64,000 nucleotides of DNA from Phoenix dactylifera (taxonomy: Eukaryota > Streptophyta > Magnoliopsida > Arecales > Arecaceae): assembly GCF_009389715.1 (NCBI RefSeq), contig NC_052393.1, positions 2,480,001-2,544,000 of the forward strand, in the 5' to 3' direction. The notes beneath the pieces are model-generated. The model was not told where the DNA came from and searched no databases. It saw only the letters and a list, made by a program, of their open reading frames with translations. Positions 12,642-43,000 of the stretch are shown piece by piece (position 1 is the stretch's first letter; each line of letters starts with the position of its first letter). The translations under genes and the position numbers were made by a program.

Positions 12642-13585
12642 TGTTGTGGTTCAAATTTGGCCTGCGGGTGACCATGCTACAGGAGTCGAGGAAGCCGCCA
12701 GAATATGGAAGAAGAGGATGAGAGCCACCTCCCCCGGTCGGCGGTGAACCTGCACAAAGCCTCACCGGTGTTTTCAGTGAGGGCCTTCCGACGATCAAGT
12801 TAGTGTGGAACTCAGTTGGTCCAGCTAAAAGTCCCTTAGGTGTTACCTGACGGGGCTATTTATAGTCCCGGTAGGGGTGCTTAGATAGTAGAGGTATGGC
12901 CCGTTCCCATCATGAGTGGGGATAGCGTGCAACCAGAGCTTGCTTGTGGCGCATGGTGTGGTTCGTCCCTATGAGGAGTAAGGCGTCGACAGTCGTAGCA
13001 GGGTATGGCTGGAGTAGTACGGTGCTATCCTCGACTGTCGTGGGCTAGCAAGCGAAGTATGACGTGGTGGCATCGCAATGTACGACTATATAGGAGGGCG
13101 TGAGCACGCACATAGGTGTGGCCGTTGGCAAAGCCGAGCTCGTCAAGAGGTCGCATCACGCATTTGGCGAGATCGGCTTGACAGGTGTGGAGACTAGCTT
13201 GGCATCTCGGGTTTCGAGGTGTGCTCGATAGGGCGCCCCGAGCTTAAGGGTTGGGGCGTATTATTGGAAAGGGCACCCTGAGCTCGATCGGGATGAGTCG
13301 GCGAATATAGGAGGTGCCTCGAGCTTAGTCGGGGCGAGTCGACGAATACAAGAGGCGCCCCGAGCTTGGTTGGCGAATACAGGAGGCGCCCCGAGCTTGG
13401 TCGGGGCGTCCCGAGGGTTACTGTGGGCCGCGACAATGGAGAAATTTGGCCGGGGTCAACTGTACCTTCGGCAGAGTCTGGGCTTGGATTGGCTCTTGGC
13501 GGGGGCCGATATTCAGGGGGTCCATTTGGCCGAAATTGAGTGGTCCCTTCGTTGTGAGCAGGACGATCCATTTTGCCCCTTATCA
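12642..13585 (+). mobile_element. Solo LTR of a retrotransposon with target-site duplication
   Basis: This 944-bp block begins TGTTGTGG and ends CTTATCA, the TG...CA termini of an LTR. It is flanked on both sides by the same 5 bases, GTATG (12637-12641 and 13586-13590), the usual target duplication. It is much more GC-rich than its surroundings. A TATTTATAG string near 12858 could be the LTR promoter and suggests plus orientation. No gag or pol sequence is next to it, so it is best read as a solo LTR left by recombination, probably Gypsy-type by its style. Its end lies 375 bp before the PRP19 start codon. The left flank is a TATG microsatellite, so the 5-bp match is somewhat less decisive than elsewhere. 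Confidence 0.82.
13272..13408. repeat. GC-rich tandem repeats within the solo LTR
   Basis: About four imperfect units of 31-41 bp share GGCGCCCCGAGCTTGGT and GGCGAATACAGGAG. They explain the Pro/Arg-rich open frames on both strands, which are not genes. Confidence 0.8.
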
Positions 13586-13816
13586 GTATGTACGTGGTGT
13601 ATGTTTTTGTGTATGTATTTATGCTTTCCCCCCCTCCTTGGTAACTTAATTTGCCAGCAGTACTATGTTAGTAGGATTTTTTATTTGTAAGCTTGAAATC
13701 CTTGCAAAGCCACCGTCGAATCCAAATGAAACAGCGACTCCATGTGAAAATTACATTTACAGCCGGGTTTGCATCAGAATTCGGAACCCAGGCCAACGAA
13801 ACCCGGAGCTCCGTTT

Positions 13817-13960
13817 TATAATAAATCAAACCCTACACCTCCCACTTCTTGCGCCTCTCCCTCTCCCCTCCCCGGCGCTCCCAAAACCCTACCGTCCTCC
13901 TCCTCCTCCTCCTCCTCCTAACGGGCCCCGGCGAAGCCGAAACCCTAGCTCGGCGCCGCC
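13817..13960 (+). promoter_or_regulatory. PRP19 promoter and 5' UTR with telo-box motifs
   Basis: A TATA-like TATAATAAA lies at 13817-13825. Three AAACCCTA motifs follow at 13828-13835, 13884-13891 and 13941-13948, and a fourth is in intron 1 at 14010-14017. A (TCC)n run occupies about 13896-13919. Telo-boxes of this kind are common near the starts of plant translation and growth-related housekeeping genes. The start ATG at 13961 sits in GCCGCCATGA, a strong context. Confidence 0.65.
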
Positions 13961-31366
<17,406 letters not shown>

Positions 31367-34074
31367 TTTCAAACTTACAGAGAAGCCAGAGTCAAGATTC
31401 TTTGCGTTATCACTTAATCCTTTGCTGCTCATGGGGACGCTGCACGCCCCTGGGCTCGAGATCAGCAGTTAACCGTTGGATGCCCCCCTTGTATTTTAAG
31501 TGCAACCAAGATCCTGGATGGAAGCCCTGAATATGGCATTTTATTTTGATGATGTCCCGTAAAACATGTTGTATTCGTAGTTTTGAGTCACCGGTGAAAA
31601 AGCGCATAAACTTATTCTATCTGTGATTCTTGACATTGTTGCTTGTCCGATTGTCTTGATTGCTTGGGAACAATCTATATTCTAGTTTCATTTATGAAAG
31701 GCCTTCAAAAAAGGTTCGTAGAAAGGGGAAAGGTACAAATGCTTGATGCAACCGGATGTCCTGTATTTGTGCCGTCGTCCGACAGGGAAGCATGCAACCA
31801 TGATAAAATAGTGGTGCGGGTGGGTTACTGGGGCAACCGACAAGCCATGTGAAAATGTATCGTCGACAGGCATTGATGGCTTTCAGGTATTTGAATTGTC
31901 GATCGTGACTGCGAAGCATGTTAAAGTGGTGCGAACTGGTGATTGTGGATGTCAAGCCAAATAATTAGTCATTGAAGTGGTGCAGGTGCAGCGGTCGTGG
32001 ATGGGTAATTCTTGTTATTGCTCCAAGAAAGCAACATAGAGAGTATAAGCTATATAGAAGTATATGGCTTTCGGGACAAGTATATTTTAATTTTTTAAAA
32101 AATACTGATCAGGAGGATCAACTTAACTTAACAGCCCTTGATAGATGGAGCTGAATGTCTATCGTGACCATCTAGGTCTTTCGTGCACGCACAGCCATCT
32201 AGTCGCACTTTGGAGCTGCTTTGAGATGCGCGATCATATTTGATTGTATAAAATCATGCGTGTTCTTCCGTATTCGCGCATCGTAAAGTCTGATAAGTTG
32301 CATGCGTGCAAAAGTCCATGGGGTGCCGCTCCGCTCAGTTTGTAAGTAAAATTTGAAGGTTAAAGGTCTGTGGATGCTCCGGCAGAGGTAGCGATCACTC
32401 TCAGATTGAAGCAATTAGGAGCCATATAGTTTTCAATTGAAGTCGACTGTTGGAGGACCACAAAAGGTCAGAAGATATAGTGGTCACTCTCAGATTGGGG
32501 CAATCAAGAGTTAAATATTGGAAGAGTCAATGGAGTGACAAGCAGTTTTGAGGTCAGAAGATCGAAGAGGAATGGAGGCAGATGCCAAAGTAAGGATTTC
32601 GAGCAGCTTGATGTTCTGCGGAAGAGAGTCCAGCGTGGATGATGAATTCTCAGTGGTGGATAGAGGATGAAGGACACCAAGGCTGTGGGCCAAACTGTGA
32701 CTGCAATGCTTGTAGTGGAATTTTGGTTGTGGCAACTTATATGTGGGAGCATTGGTTTGGACATCGACGAGGGTATTGATAGTTCGCATGGGGAGGATTG
32801 CCGCGGATATAGTCGTAGGTAGGCTCATTGCAGGGCGTGAGCATGGCATGGTGTGGTGGAGGATCTTGCATGTGCCAAAAGCTGCAATGCTCCTCAATAT
32901 TTTCAAAACCCCAGGCACATCATCAGGTAGATGCCTCGCTAGGGTATTCAAGAGAGCAATGGTTAGTTGTGGCACATGATGGCCATGGCATGATATTAGG
33001 GGGCTTGGGAAGTTTGATATTTGGCATGATGGCCGATCGCCAAGATATATATGGATACTCTGAGGATTTTTCATGGATCTGAGGAGGGGTGCAATGCTCT
33101 GTATGTATTCCTGATTTCCCTAAGCCCGTAGGATACGAGCTTGCTGTGGCATGATTACAGAGCAAGAAGTTGCCCCACTCAAATGGTCTTTGTACAAAAG
33201 TATCTCGAGCAATGCTAGCCGAACAAGCTAGCCATTTCACAAAGGGGATTTCTACAAGGTTGACCTTAGGGAGTTTTCCGAGCTATCCGGCTTATATTGT
33301 GCCTTGGATTGGGCCAAGGATCATAGATGGCCGAAAAGGTTATGCAAAGTGTGATACCAGAATTGTACTAGTCAAATATATTTACTTGATCGGCAAATTT
33401 GGATACTAGTGTTGTGGTAGTATGCAGGGACATGCAAGCAGGCCACAGACCAAGAATGCTGGACGGTACGGTCATAGACCTTAAGAGCCATGTGAATGTG
33501 CAGCAATGTGTGAACATGCATGCTAAGGATGCAAGGTCGAGATCGTGGCACAAGAGCTTGCGGAAAAAGCATGGATAGTGGAACAATGAAGGCTCAGACG
33601 CAGCTTCGAGAGGCTGCGGAGTGTGTTGGCTAAGCAAAACTAGGGAATTGTTTACCTTAACCTCGTGTATAGCAATGGCAGTGCATAGTCATGCCATGTG
33701 TTTGGCCTCTGTATTTCAAAGAGCAGCGCAGTGACTCACAGATCGATTGCACGGAAGTACTCTACTGGGAGTCATGATATCTTTGGTGAGCAGTACTCGG
33801 CTTATGGGGCATTACTGTGGAATTAGCACAGAGATATTGGCCTGCAAAGCACTCTCCTGAGTCTCTACTTTGACATAGCCCGAGGGGAAGGGTTGCCTGT
33901 AGCCTGTAGGTACTCGGATATCCATGTATTCAGTTTGACAACACATCGTCCCACATCCAAGTCAAGAAATTGTAATAAAATCAATTGAAACTGGGATTCT
34001 TGATCTAAAAGAAAAGTCAAAACAAATGAACAACAAAATCATATACAACAAAAATGCTGGCATCCTACCAACAA
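31367..34074. other. Spacer between convergent PRP19 and TLDc genes, with an unidentified GC-richer block
   Basis: The first 200-300 bases should contain the PRP19 3' UTR and the last 100 or so the TLDc 3' UTR; no clear poly(A) signal was fixed in either. From about 32150 to 33950 the DNA is GC-richer than typical spacer and has overlapping open frames on both strands (the longest is 187 codons, minus, 32511-33074). No recognised domain or splice pattern was found. It may be non-coding retroelement sequence, but no LTRs or target duplications were located. Confidence 0.35.
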
Positions 34075-37000
34075 TTATGTGTGATATTGTGATGAATGAG
34101 CGAAACCCCATAACTGGAAAAACAAATAGAAAAACTCAAGAGATTTCTCATGCAGCAACTATATACTGAGAAATTAGTACCCAATAAAGCTTTAAATATC
34201 ATCGTGAAATTTATTAAAACATGCAGCATATTACAACATTTCTGTGCAGCAAGAAGCATTAAATGGGAATAGCTTGATAGATTAGGGGTAGCAGTAAATG
34301 ATCCAAAAATGTCACGGTGTGGCTAGACTCTTCTCACTCTAATAGATCACACACAGACTTAATCTAGTGAAATTTCATTAAAATGTTCGATAAGGGAAAT
34401 AGTTGATGCCAGATTTGGACATTGTGCTGTTTTTCCATGAGATAAATTAAGATGAGCATTTAGAGTACATTCATATATCTGGAATTTACTAGTCTTGATA
34501 CAAAGATCATTTTAATAATTTAAGATGGAAATCAAGAATTTATTTAGCTTTATTTTCTCTGGCAATAATGTTTGAATTTAATTCATGGATCACAATAAGC
34601 AAGGCATACTACAGAAAAATTTAGATGCATCAACTGATCCTGAATATACATTCTTATGTTACAAGTCGATTATGCAACCAGTTCATTATATGGCCGGACT
34701 ATTATGTATTATACCTCTTATCCGATACAAGGAAAAGAAAGAGACAGTATCTATGAAGAACTTAATAAGAATGTTAGAGCAGAACATGAGAGTTCCTAGT
34801 TTGTTCAGCCTGAGATCAAACATTCTATATTGGAGTTCACAGAAGAAACACTATAGGGAGAATAAAGGTCTAATGATCCATATAATATTCGAGCAATGAA
34901 TAAGAAACTACTAAAGTTCCCAAGCAAATCAGACAGCAAGCATACAGTTTTCTGATAGCAAAAAAAATTTAAGCAAGTTCACCAATATTAAGATTTTATA
35001 TTAGAAATCATTGCACATTTGGCTGGAGGAAAGCTATGGAACTTATCATTCTATCAGGCCTAAACTTTATGCCCTCGAGCTTATTTTTTTGGGCTAGAAC
35101 CGATGATAGTCCTCTCAAGGACCAGCTCCCACATGAAAGGTGCAACTAAATGATTTCAGGCTTGGCCTCAGTTACTAAGACTGTGGGTTAGGTTCAAGCT
35201 TGAACTATATATTGAAAAATTTGGGCCCTACTATATATATACATATATATACATATATCTATGTATCTATGTACGTATATATGCATAATCCTCATAATGC
35301 CCATCCTGACCAGATAACCTAAGGCTCGGCACCAAAAATTCAAGCCGTTGGATGTAATCTACTATTCATAAAGTACTCAGTGCTCACTGTCAAAAAAATA
35401 TATGATTTGGAAATCCCTAGCCTATACATCCCAAGTTCAAAAGTCATGCATTATTTCATATTATTTAAACTGTCCATTTTTAACCACCAGATGCATAAAC
35501 TAGGGATATTCAAATCATATTATTTTTGATAGTAAGTTAGAGATTGTATATCACATCCAATTGCACGGATCATTAGTGAAGGCCCCTAGTCATCCGATCA
35601 GGACCTACCTTATTAGAGTTGTGTGGACACCTATATATATGTATCTATGTATAGATTGACTTGGCTAGACTCAAGTGGATCTCTACTTAGATTTGATCGA
35701 GTCTAGATTGAATGATGGGAGTCTCATATTGATGATTTGAGTTATTGTATGAGATCTTTTATCTTTAAACTAATTACACATCAAAAAATCATGTGAATTA
35801 GAGACCCTTAACATATGCATCAAATGGTCAAAAAACCATATATTGATATATGTTATTTAAACTGGCCAATTTTTTGACCACTTGATGTATAGGCTACAGA
35901 TCTTTAAATCACATGATTTTTTGTGTGTAAGCAGTTTAGAGGTAATAGATCACATCCAATAACTCGGATCATTGATGTGGAACCCTTATCATCTAATCTA
36001 GATCTAACTGGATCTGAGTGGAGGTCCACTCAAGTGGAGCCAAATCAATCTATACATACGTTCGTACATACGTACGTACATACATACATATATATATATA
36101 GGGATTCCCTATCCATGCATCAAGTGAATGCAGATATGATTGTTTTTATGTCATGATATTATGTTTGCTAAGATCTACAGCTTAGTAGTAGCCAAAGCTA
36201 TTAAAAAACTGATTTATAGATGATTTAAGATGCATGGATTATGAAGAACAATGCAAGCTTTCAATATTTGAGGTATAACGCATTTTACCACATTAGCGCT
36301 ATTGGTGCCATCCATTTTTGTGCTAATGTATTGCATAGGTAGGAGATCTCGAAAACATATAACTTTTTGAGTTTACATGTTTTTAGTATTGTACATCATG
36401 ATACAAAATATGGATCTTTGATTTGAGTGGCTTATTACTAGTTTTGCACCATTACTTGATGACAAACATTTAATGGAAACTGGTGTCCAATTCAAGCACA
36501 TGTTAATGCTCCGATTTAACTGTATCTCTAGATCAATCACCCGACATAACCATACCTTTAGATCAATCATTGATAGTTGAGATCTAAGGAGTGGCCAATA
36601 ACCCTAATTCAATGCTTGAAGCATGCTTTATTGCATGTTCAATCAGGGATACTATTGTATCTAAAGGCTAATCATAATCCGGGTCTAAACTGAAGTAGAC
36701 TTGTATAAGTCATAACAACCAGCAAAGCACTGCAAAAGAAAATAACAAGAAACAAAGAGGCAACCCTGTGTACTTCTTGTAAAAAGGACTATTTCATTTT
36801 CACAGTAGGCAGCCCCACTCATGTAGTTGATATATCTTATTGCTTCTTTATAGTACAAGTCCATTTATGGCACTACATGAAAGGAATATCCATAAAAAGA
36901 AAATGAATACATATAAAATCGAAAGGATCATATAAAGTCTTTTACAATCTTCTGAAATCTTGTACAATCGTCACTAAAAAGAAAAGATCATATAAAATCA

Positions 37001-40000
37001 AAATATCCCAATTCTAGTAGTATTCAGCTAATATTTTCTGGTTTTCCTCTTTTAAAATATTACAAATCTTGAGAGAATTACCCTTTTATGGACAACGCCA
37101 GTCTCAAATCTGCTCAATTTTTAGGCCTATCTGTAACCCATAATATCCCCAACCCTACCTAGCATTTCCCAACGTAGCAGCTGGCCACATCAGTATGGGC
37201 TCAAGAAGAACCATGCTTCCTACTATCCCGTTATTAATTCCAATATATATGTAGTTACTGTAAAGGTGTTTTATCTGGATAGATTGTAACTATTGATATT
37301 GTACTAAGTACTAACCAGCATTCAAAAGGTAGTTTGTGAAAACTTGTATAGCAGATATCTGTATATCAAATAGTGAGCCCCCCTAAATTTTCCTTGGGCA
37401 ATAATATAGCTAGATCTTAAGTGAGAACATGTGATTTATTTTATGACAAGAACAGGAAATGGTAAGTGCACATCCAGTAGATGCCTCAATGGATCCAAGT
37501 ATAAACCACGCACTAGCAGTTGAAAGCTCAAAATATCCAGGTCTCTCCCTGAGCAGGCTGATCAAGAAAGTCACAAGCTGTTAGAATTGTTATCTAGTGT
37601 ATCTTTAGAAGACAGGCCTGATGAGATCAAATGGATTGGTTGAAGAAGCAATGAATTCAGAACTTCCAAGCTATGGATTGGTGGCCCTTGCCTCTCTACA
37701 AGTCAATGTGGAAGTGTCAGATACCTGAGAAGGTGAAAATCTTTCTGTGGATGCCTTATCATGACAAACTGAACACAAAGTAAAAGCTTACTGCAACAGG
37801 TTTTGGCATCACATCTGTGTGCAGTATTTGCAGCTCAAACAAGGAATCAGCTGAGCACCTACTGATACCTTGTTGTTGTTCTCAGAATATCTGGGTATCT
37901 ATCCTCAACGCTCTCAGTATTCAAGTCAGAATACCTTCCATTCGCTTGCTTTGGAAAAATGGAGAAAGAATAGAATTCCTAAGAGACAGAAACCAGCTTG
38001 GGATGTATCATTGATCTCTTCTCCAGCTGGACAGTTATTGCATATGCTAAGATAAATGCAAGTTTCAATGTTCTCCAGCCCAAAATTCACAGGCTAGCCA
38101 ATCCTTAAATTATGCAGAACTGACTGCTGCTTTATTTTCCATCTCTTGCAGAGGCATGAGATAACACCTCTGTAAACATCCAATAAATTGGGTGCTTAAC
38201 ACCTCCCTTATACTCAAAAAGAAAAAAAAACAGAACAAGCAGTGCATCATGGAGGTCTATAGGATGATGCAAGGGTAAGCAGAATGATAACTAACAAACT
38301 AGTTTGTTTGCTGTCACCATGAGAGGCATGAAGTTTGCTATCAACCTGGAGAGTGAGCTTGTGTGTTCTACCCAAAAAATTCCTCTTAGGAGGCAATGGT
38401 TTCTAGGGAGCCCAGCGAAAGGAATAATGTATTTAGCTACAAAAAAGTTTTGCAAAGATTTTCAGATACAGATTGGTTTTTGTCTCCTAATAAGAGCTTC
38501 TAGTACTACTCATTTTGGCAGGGAACTACAAACACCGAGAACCAAAAAAAAGTCGAGTTGTCAGATTTGGTGCACAAATGACTTGAATAGCACATGGACT
38601 TAGGGATTAAAACATTGATATAAGAAATAAGGTGTTTTCAGTAAACCAAGCTACCATACATATGCAAGAAACTGTGTTTTGTATGAGCTAGTAAAACATA
38701 TAAAAGTTCGCGATCAATTAGGAAAATGATAAACAATTAGTCGCTCCCTTCGGAAGAGAGAGACTGAGAGCAGAAAGAGAGAGATGGCGAAGCCACCAGG
38801 GTTGTTGTTTGAGAGAGAGAGAGAGAGAGAAACTAAGAGAGAAAGAGGAGAAAGAAAGTGGGGAGAAGCCGCCAAGGTCGTCATTGTCATTGTCATTGGA
38901 AGAGAGAGATTGAGATAGAAGACGAGATACGGTGAAGCTGCTCAAGTCAATCTTCGCAAGAGAGAGAGAGAGGAAAGACAGATGGGGGAAGCACGTACAT
39001 GTCATTGTTGGAGGCAGTGACGGCCGACAGGGGAGGGAGGGAAGGAGGGGGTGGGGATTGAAACCCTAACCACAGCCAAATGCAAGAGGGAGGAAGCAAG
39101 TGATAGACGAGGCGAATCATATTGTGCTTGGGTCAAGGCAGTTTGCTGCCTTTATAACCCCCCTCCTCTAGGACCCCACTTGGAGTCGCATCATCTTCCG
39201 ATCACTCTTCCTCCCTCTTGCATTCAGCTAGGGTTAGGATTTTGACACCTCCCCCTCTCCCCCAGCTGTCACCTCCACCGATGACCACATGTATGCGCTT
39301 CGCCCTCTCTCCATCTTTTCTCTCTCTCAATCTCTCTCCCAAAGACAATGACCCCCAGCAGCTTCACTGCCTGTTCCAAACTGAACTTGCATCTCGACTT
39401 GGTGTCCGCTAGGCATGGGTTGATACGCTCCGAACTGAGCAGTTCAGGCCAAGATAGCTAACCTTATTGTAGAAATGTAAGTTCCACCATTATGGGAGAA
39501 GTAGAAAGTGGTAACTTGTAACTTGGGATCGAAGAGGACTATACGCTTATCATTCTATGGTTGGCCTTAATTATATGTACTTGGGCATGTTTTGTTGAGC
39601 CATAACCATTATAACAACACCCTATGTAGTCAAACCAACTTGGCGGCACTTTGCTCATAGCCACCTAAGAGATGGATGTTCCAATAAGCATAATAGAAAG
39701 CATAGCTTGGGACTATATTTGATCATTCTCTTTCTCTACTTTATCATTTTATCTTTTATCTCGTTCTCAACTCCTTAAGTGGTCAGTCCCTATCTAGGGG
39801 CATTTTGGGCATAACTGCCTTAGAGATGGATGTTCTAGCAAGAGATTGCCCCTCTACAATGTTCTCTTTTACGATTTTACCTATTCTAATCTACCTTCCT
39901 TTCTTCTTCTTCTTCCTCTACTTCAATCTTCTTTTATCTTACTTTCCATAAACTTCCTCTTTCATTTTTCTTGCTTTAGTTCCTCCTATCATCTCAACAA

Positions 40001-43000
40001 AGAATCTGCAGTATTTAGTATTACGAGCCAAAACAGTACAGAAAATAAACTGTGTTTATGCAGATGCAAGTTATAGAATGAATGTGGTATAGGAAATGAT
40101 GTGGCTATATGGATAATGGTTAGCATCTGCGATCATCATAAACAAATCAATTAGAAAGATAGTACCATCCAAACTATTGGGGTGCACCATACCAATATTG
40201 CTTTAAAAGAATGATAAAACTCCCCCTCCCACCCCCTAAAAAAGCAGAGTTGATATTACCTCAACATTCTGTAATTCAAATTCTGCATTATGAGCCAAAC
40301 ATGAGTTCTCAAATGTTTCACTCGCGCCGCTTGTTCCATGTAATCTTTTTAACAAGAAAGAAAAAGTTAGGAGAGAAAAATTTACATGTTGCAGTTATTA
40401 GTAGTTATATCCATTTTAAAAAAATGCAAGGCCGTACAAGTCTGCATTACTTGAGGGAGGCAGAAGTCATTAGAATTTCAAATTTTAGAAATATTGCATT
40501 TTTTGACAGAAAAAGAAAATAATTTACTTACAAATCTTCATCAAGGCATAATGCAAAGCTTCCACCCCCACCAAATGCCAATAGATCATTCAAGCACAAG
40601 TAATAGTATCGATTTGAACCTATGCAGTATCCCAATATTAGAGAGGGAGGAGGGAAAAAATACTCAAGAAGACAATTGGCATGCTTGGGTTACATTAACT
40701 GATATTAACACATGTCTGGCTAAAATATTTTTCATTTGATGTTACTCCTGCACTATATAGATTCTGACCATACACATATCTGAAAAATTTTTCATAGACA
40801 AATGATCTCAATTACTAGAAAAGGCATACACAGGCACACAGCAAAGATATACCTGCTGTGAAATAACATAAATCTAATAAGCCACAACAAAGTAAATAGA
40901 TGTGTATGAAACAGGCTTCTAGCAGAATCTGCAGAGTAAATGTGCTCACATCATCTACCCTTTTCATCTTCTTTTCAGATATAGCAACTTTAGCAAAAAG
41001 AACCACCAAACTGTACTCATCTATCTGGGGTAAGGTTCACCATTTATGATCTGATCTATCAACAGACTTCCAAGATCCAAAGTTCGATACTGAGTTTCAA
41101 ATTAGACAGATCTTAAGGCAATACCATTGCCATGGAAACTATTTTCTCAATTGTGAGTAGTAGTCACATGTTAATTTGGCAACCCAATCGCTCTCAACAG
41201 GTCTCTTCACCATTTTCAGAAGGAGAAAAAATCACTTACCACTCTACCTAAACCCCCCACTGTGAGGTTCCCTAAATACAACTTGCTCATGACACCGGTA
41301 CAAATAACTGACTTATGATTCATCGATAAATTTTTATATGTAAACTCTGGATCAATTATTGCTGAAGTTTTGAGACATTCTACAACAGCTAATGTCATCA
41401 GTTGGTTTAGACTGATTTCGTCATACAACTGTAAGGCCAACCATTTCCTTGTTCATCGATAATTCCTTATTTACCAATTATGTATTTAAAATTTTGAATA
41501 TTTTTTATTCATCACCAAACATCATAAAATGTGTTGTACTATCAGTTCAAATTTATTTTTCCATAAACCCCCAGCAACTTCTTCATGGTTAACAAGTATT
41601 TGTGGAGATTAAGGAAGAGCATAATATAACATTTCGTAAGTTTGGATTCATAAGTGCAAGAAAATTACGAGTATTGGGCTTAAAGATCTCACTTCTGTCA
41701 ATTTTCTTATAGATGATGTCAGAGAATCATATAAGATTTTATGATGCTCACAAATATGAGAACAATGCATGCTAATAGAATCTGACTGTTGAACCTTCAG
41801 TTTATATAAAAAGATACAAATTTCCAACCATTAGCAAATTACGAACAGTTGATGCTAATACTGTCCCGACTCCTAGATTGAGTTAAGGTATAAAGTGAAA
41901 GAAATACCACTTTTACCACATAGTTTCTGGCAAAACTAAAGTTAAAAAGCCTCTTGCAGAAGCTATCTTTTCCAAATATTAGCAGAACATGATAATAGAT
42001 ATTTCTTGTTAAAATTAGATCCTAATGCCACCATCCAACCCTCCTGCAAAACTTCCTTAGAACATAAGGCACTTTGATGAGTTTGAAAAAGACATATTTT
42101 TGATTAACTTTGAATGCATAGAAGTTGAAATGCAGCAAAAAAAGGAAAAAAAAAAAATTGATAGTAAGATTATTACCGGTTGCTCTAAAGAGCCTTGGGT
42201 CCCCATATATGGTAGTAAATACAAATGTTTGGATCGTCCCCTGTCCAAAAACAATATGATGAGTGTGAACTTCAAGACACTGGAAAAGCAACACAAGCAA
42301 ACAAAGGGTCATAACGAGATCAGCTTGCAATGTGAAATATTAGGGACTTACCTGGTATTTTCTTTTAGCTGTAGGCTTTAGAGGGCACTCCAGAAGGCCA
42401 CCAAATATGGCACCTTGCATATCTCCTGCAATCTAGAAAGCATGAAGATATCTCAAAATAATTATTTAACAACATACACATTTACAACATGCATGCATGC
42501 CTGTTGTTATCACAAAACCAATAGCTTTTAAGCAGAGAAATAAAGAACATTCCAATCTTAAGAGCAATAACCAGAAAAATTTGTGTCCAAACACAAGAAT
42601 AAACTCACTAGTAAACATGGACCTGGGAGATTAACGCTCCTACGGATAAGTGTGCGAAGTGATATCCCATGTTTCCACGTACTGCCCTTCATTTGCAGAG
42701 AGCAGCAATAAATCAGGGAAAAGGGGAGGAAAAGCTTAAGTAGCATATGCCAATAATCTATTGACAGCACACTACCTATACAACAAAATCCATTGGCACC
42801 CTTTCACAATATTAGGGAGGGATGACTGAAAAAACTCAAACAAATCTGCAGATATAAATGCAGACTTTTCCGAAAGATATGAAAGATATTCTTTAGAATC
42901 GCGTGAAGCTGTTGCTTCTTTAATTCCATTAGAGCTGTTGATATTCCTTTCAGAGACATGCTCCAGATTTTCTTTAAAAATCTCAACTGTTTCATCAGTT

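Noticed and set aside
13194..13571. 125-codon minus-strand frame, Pro/Ser-rich with repeats
   Set aside because: It lies wholly inside the solo LTR and reflects the GC-rich tandem repeats at 13272-13408.
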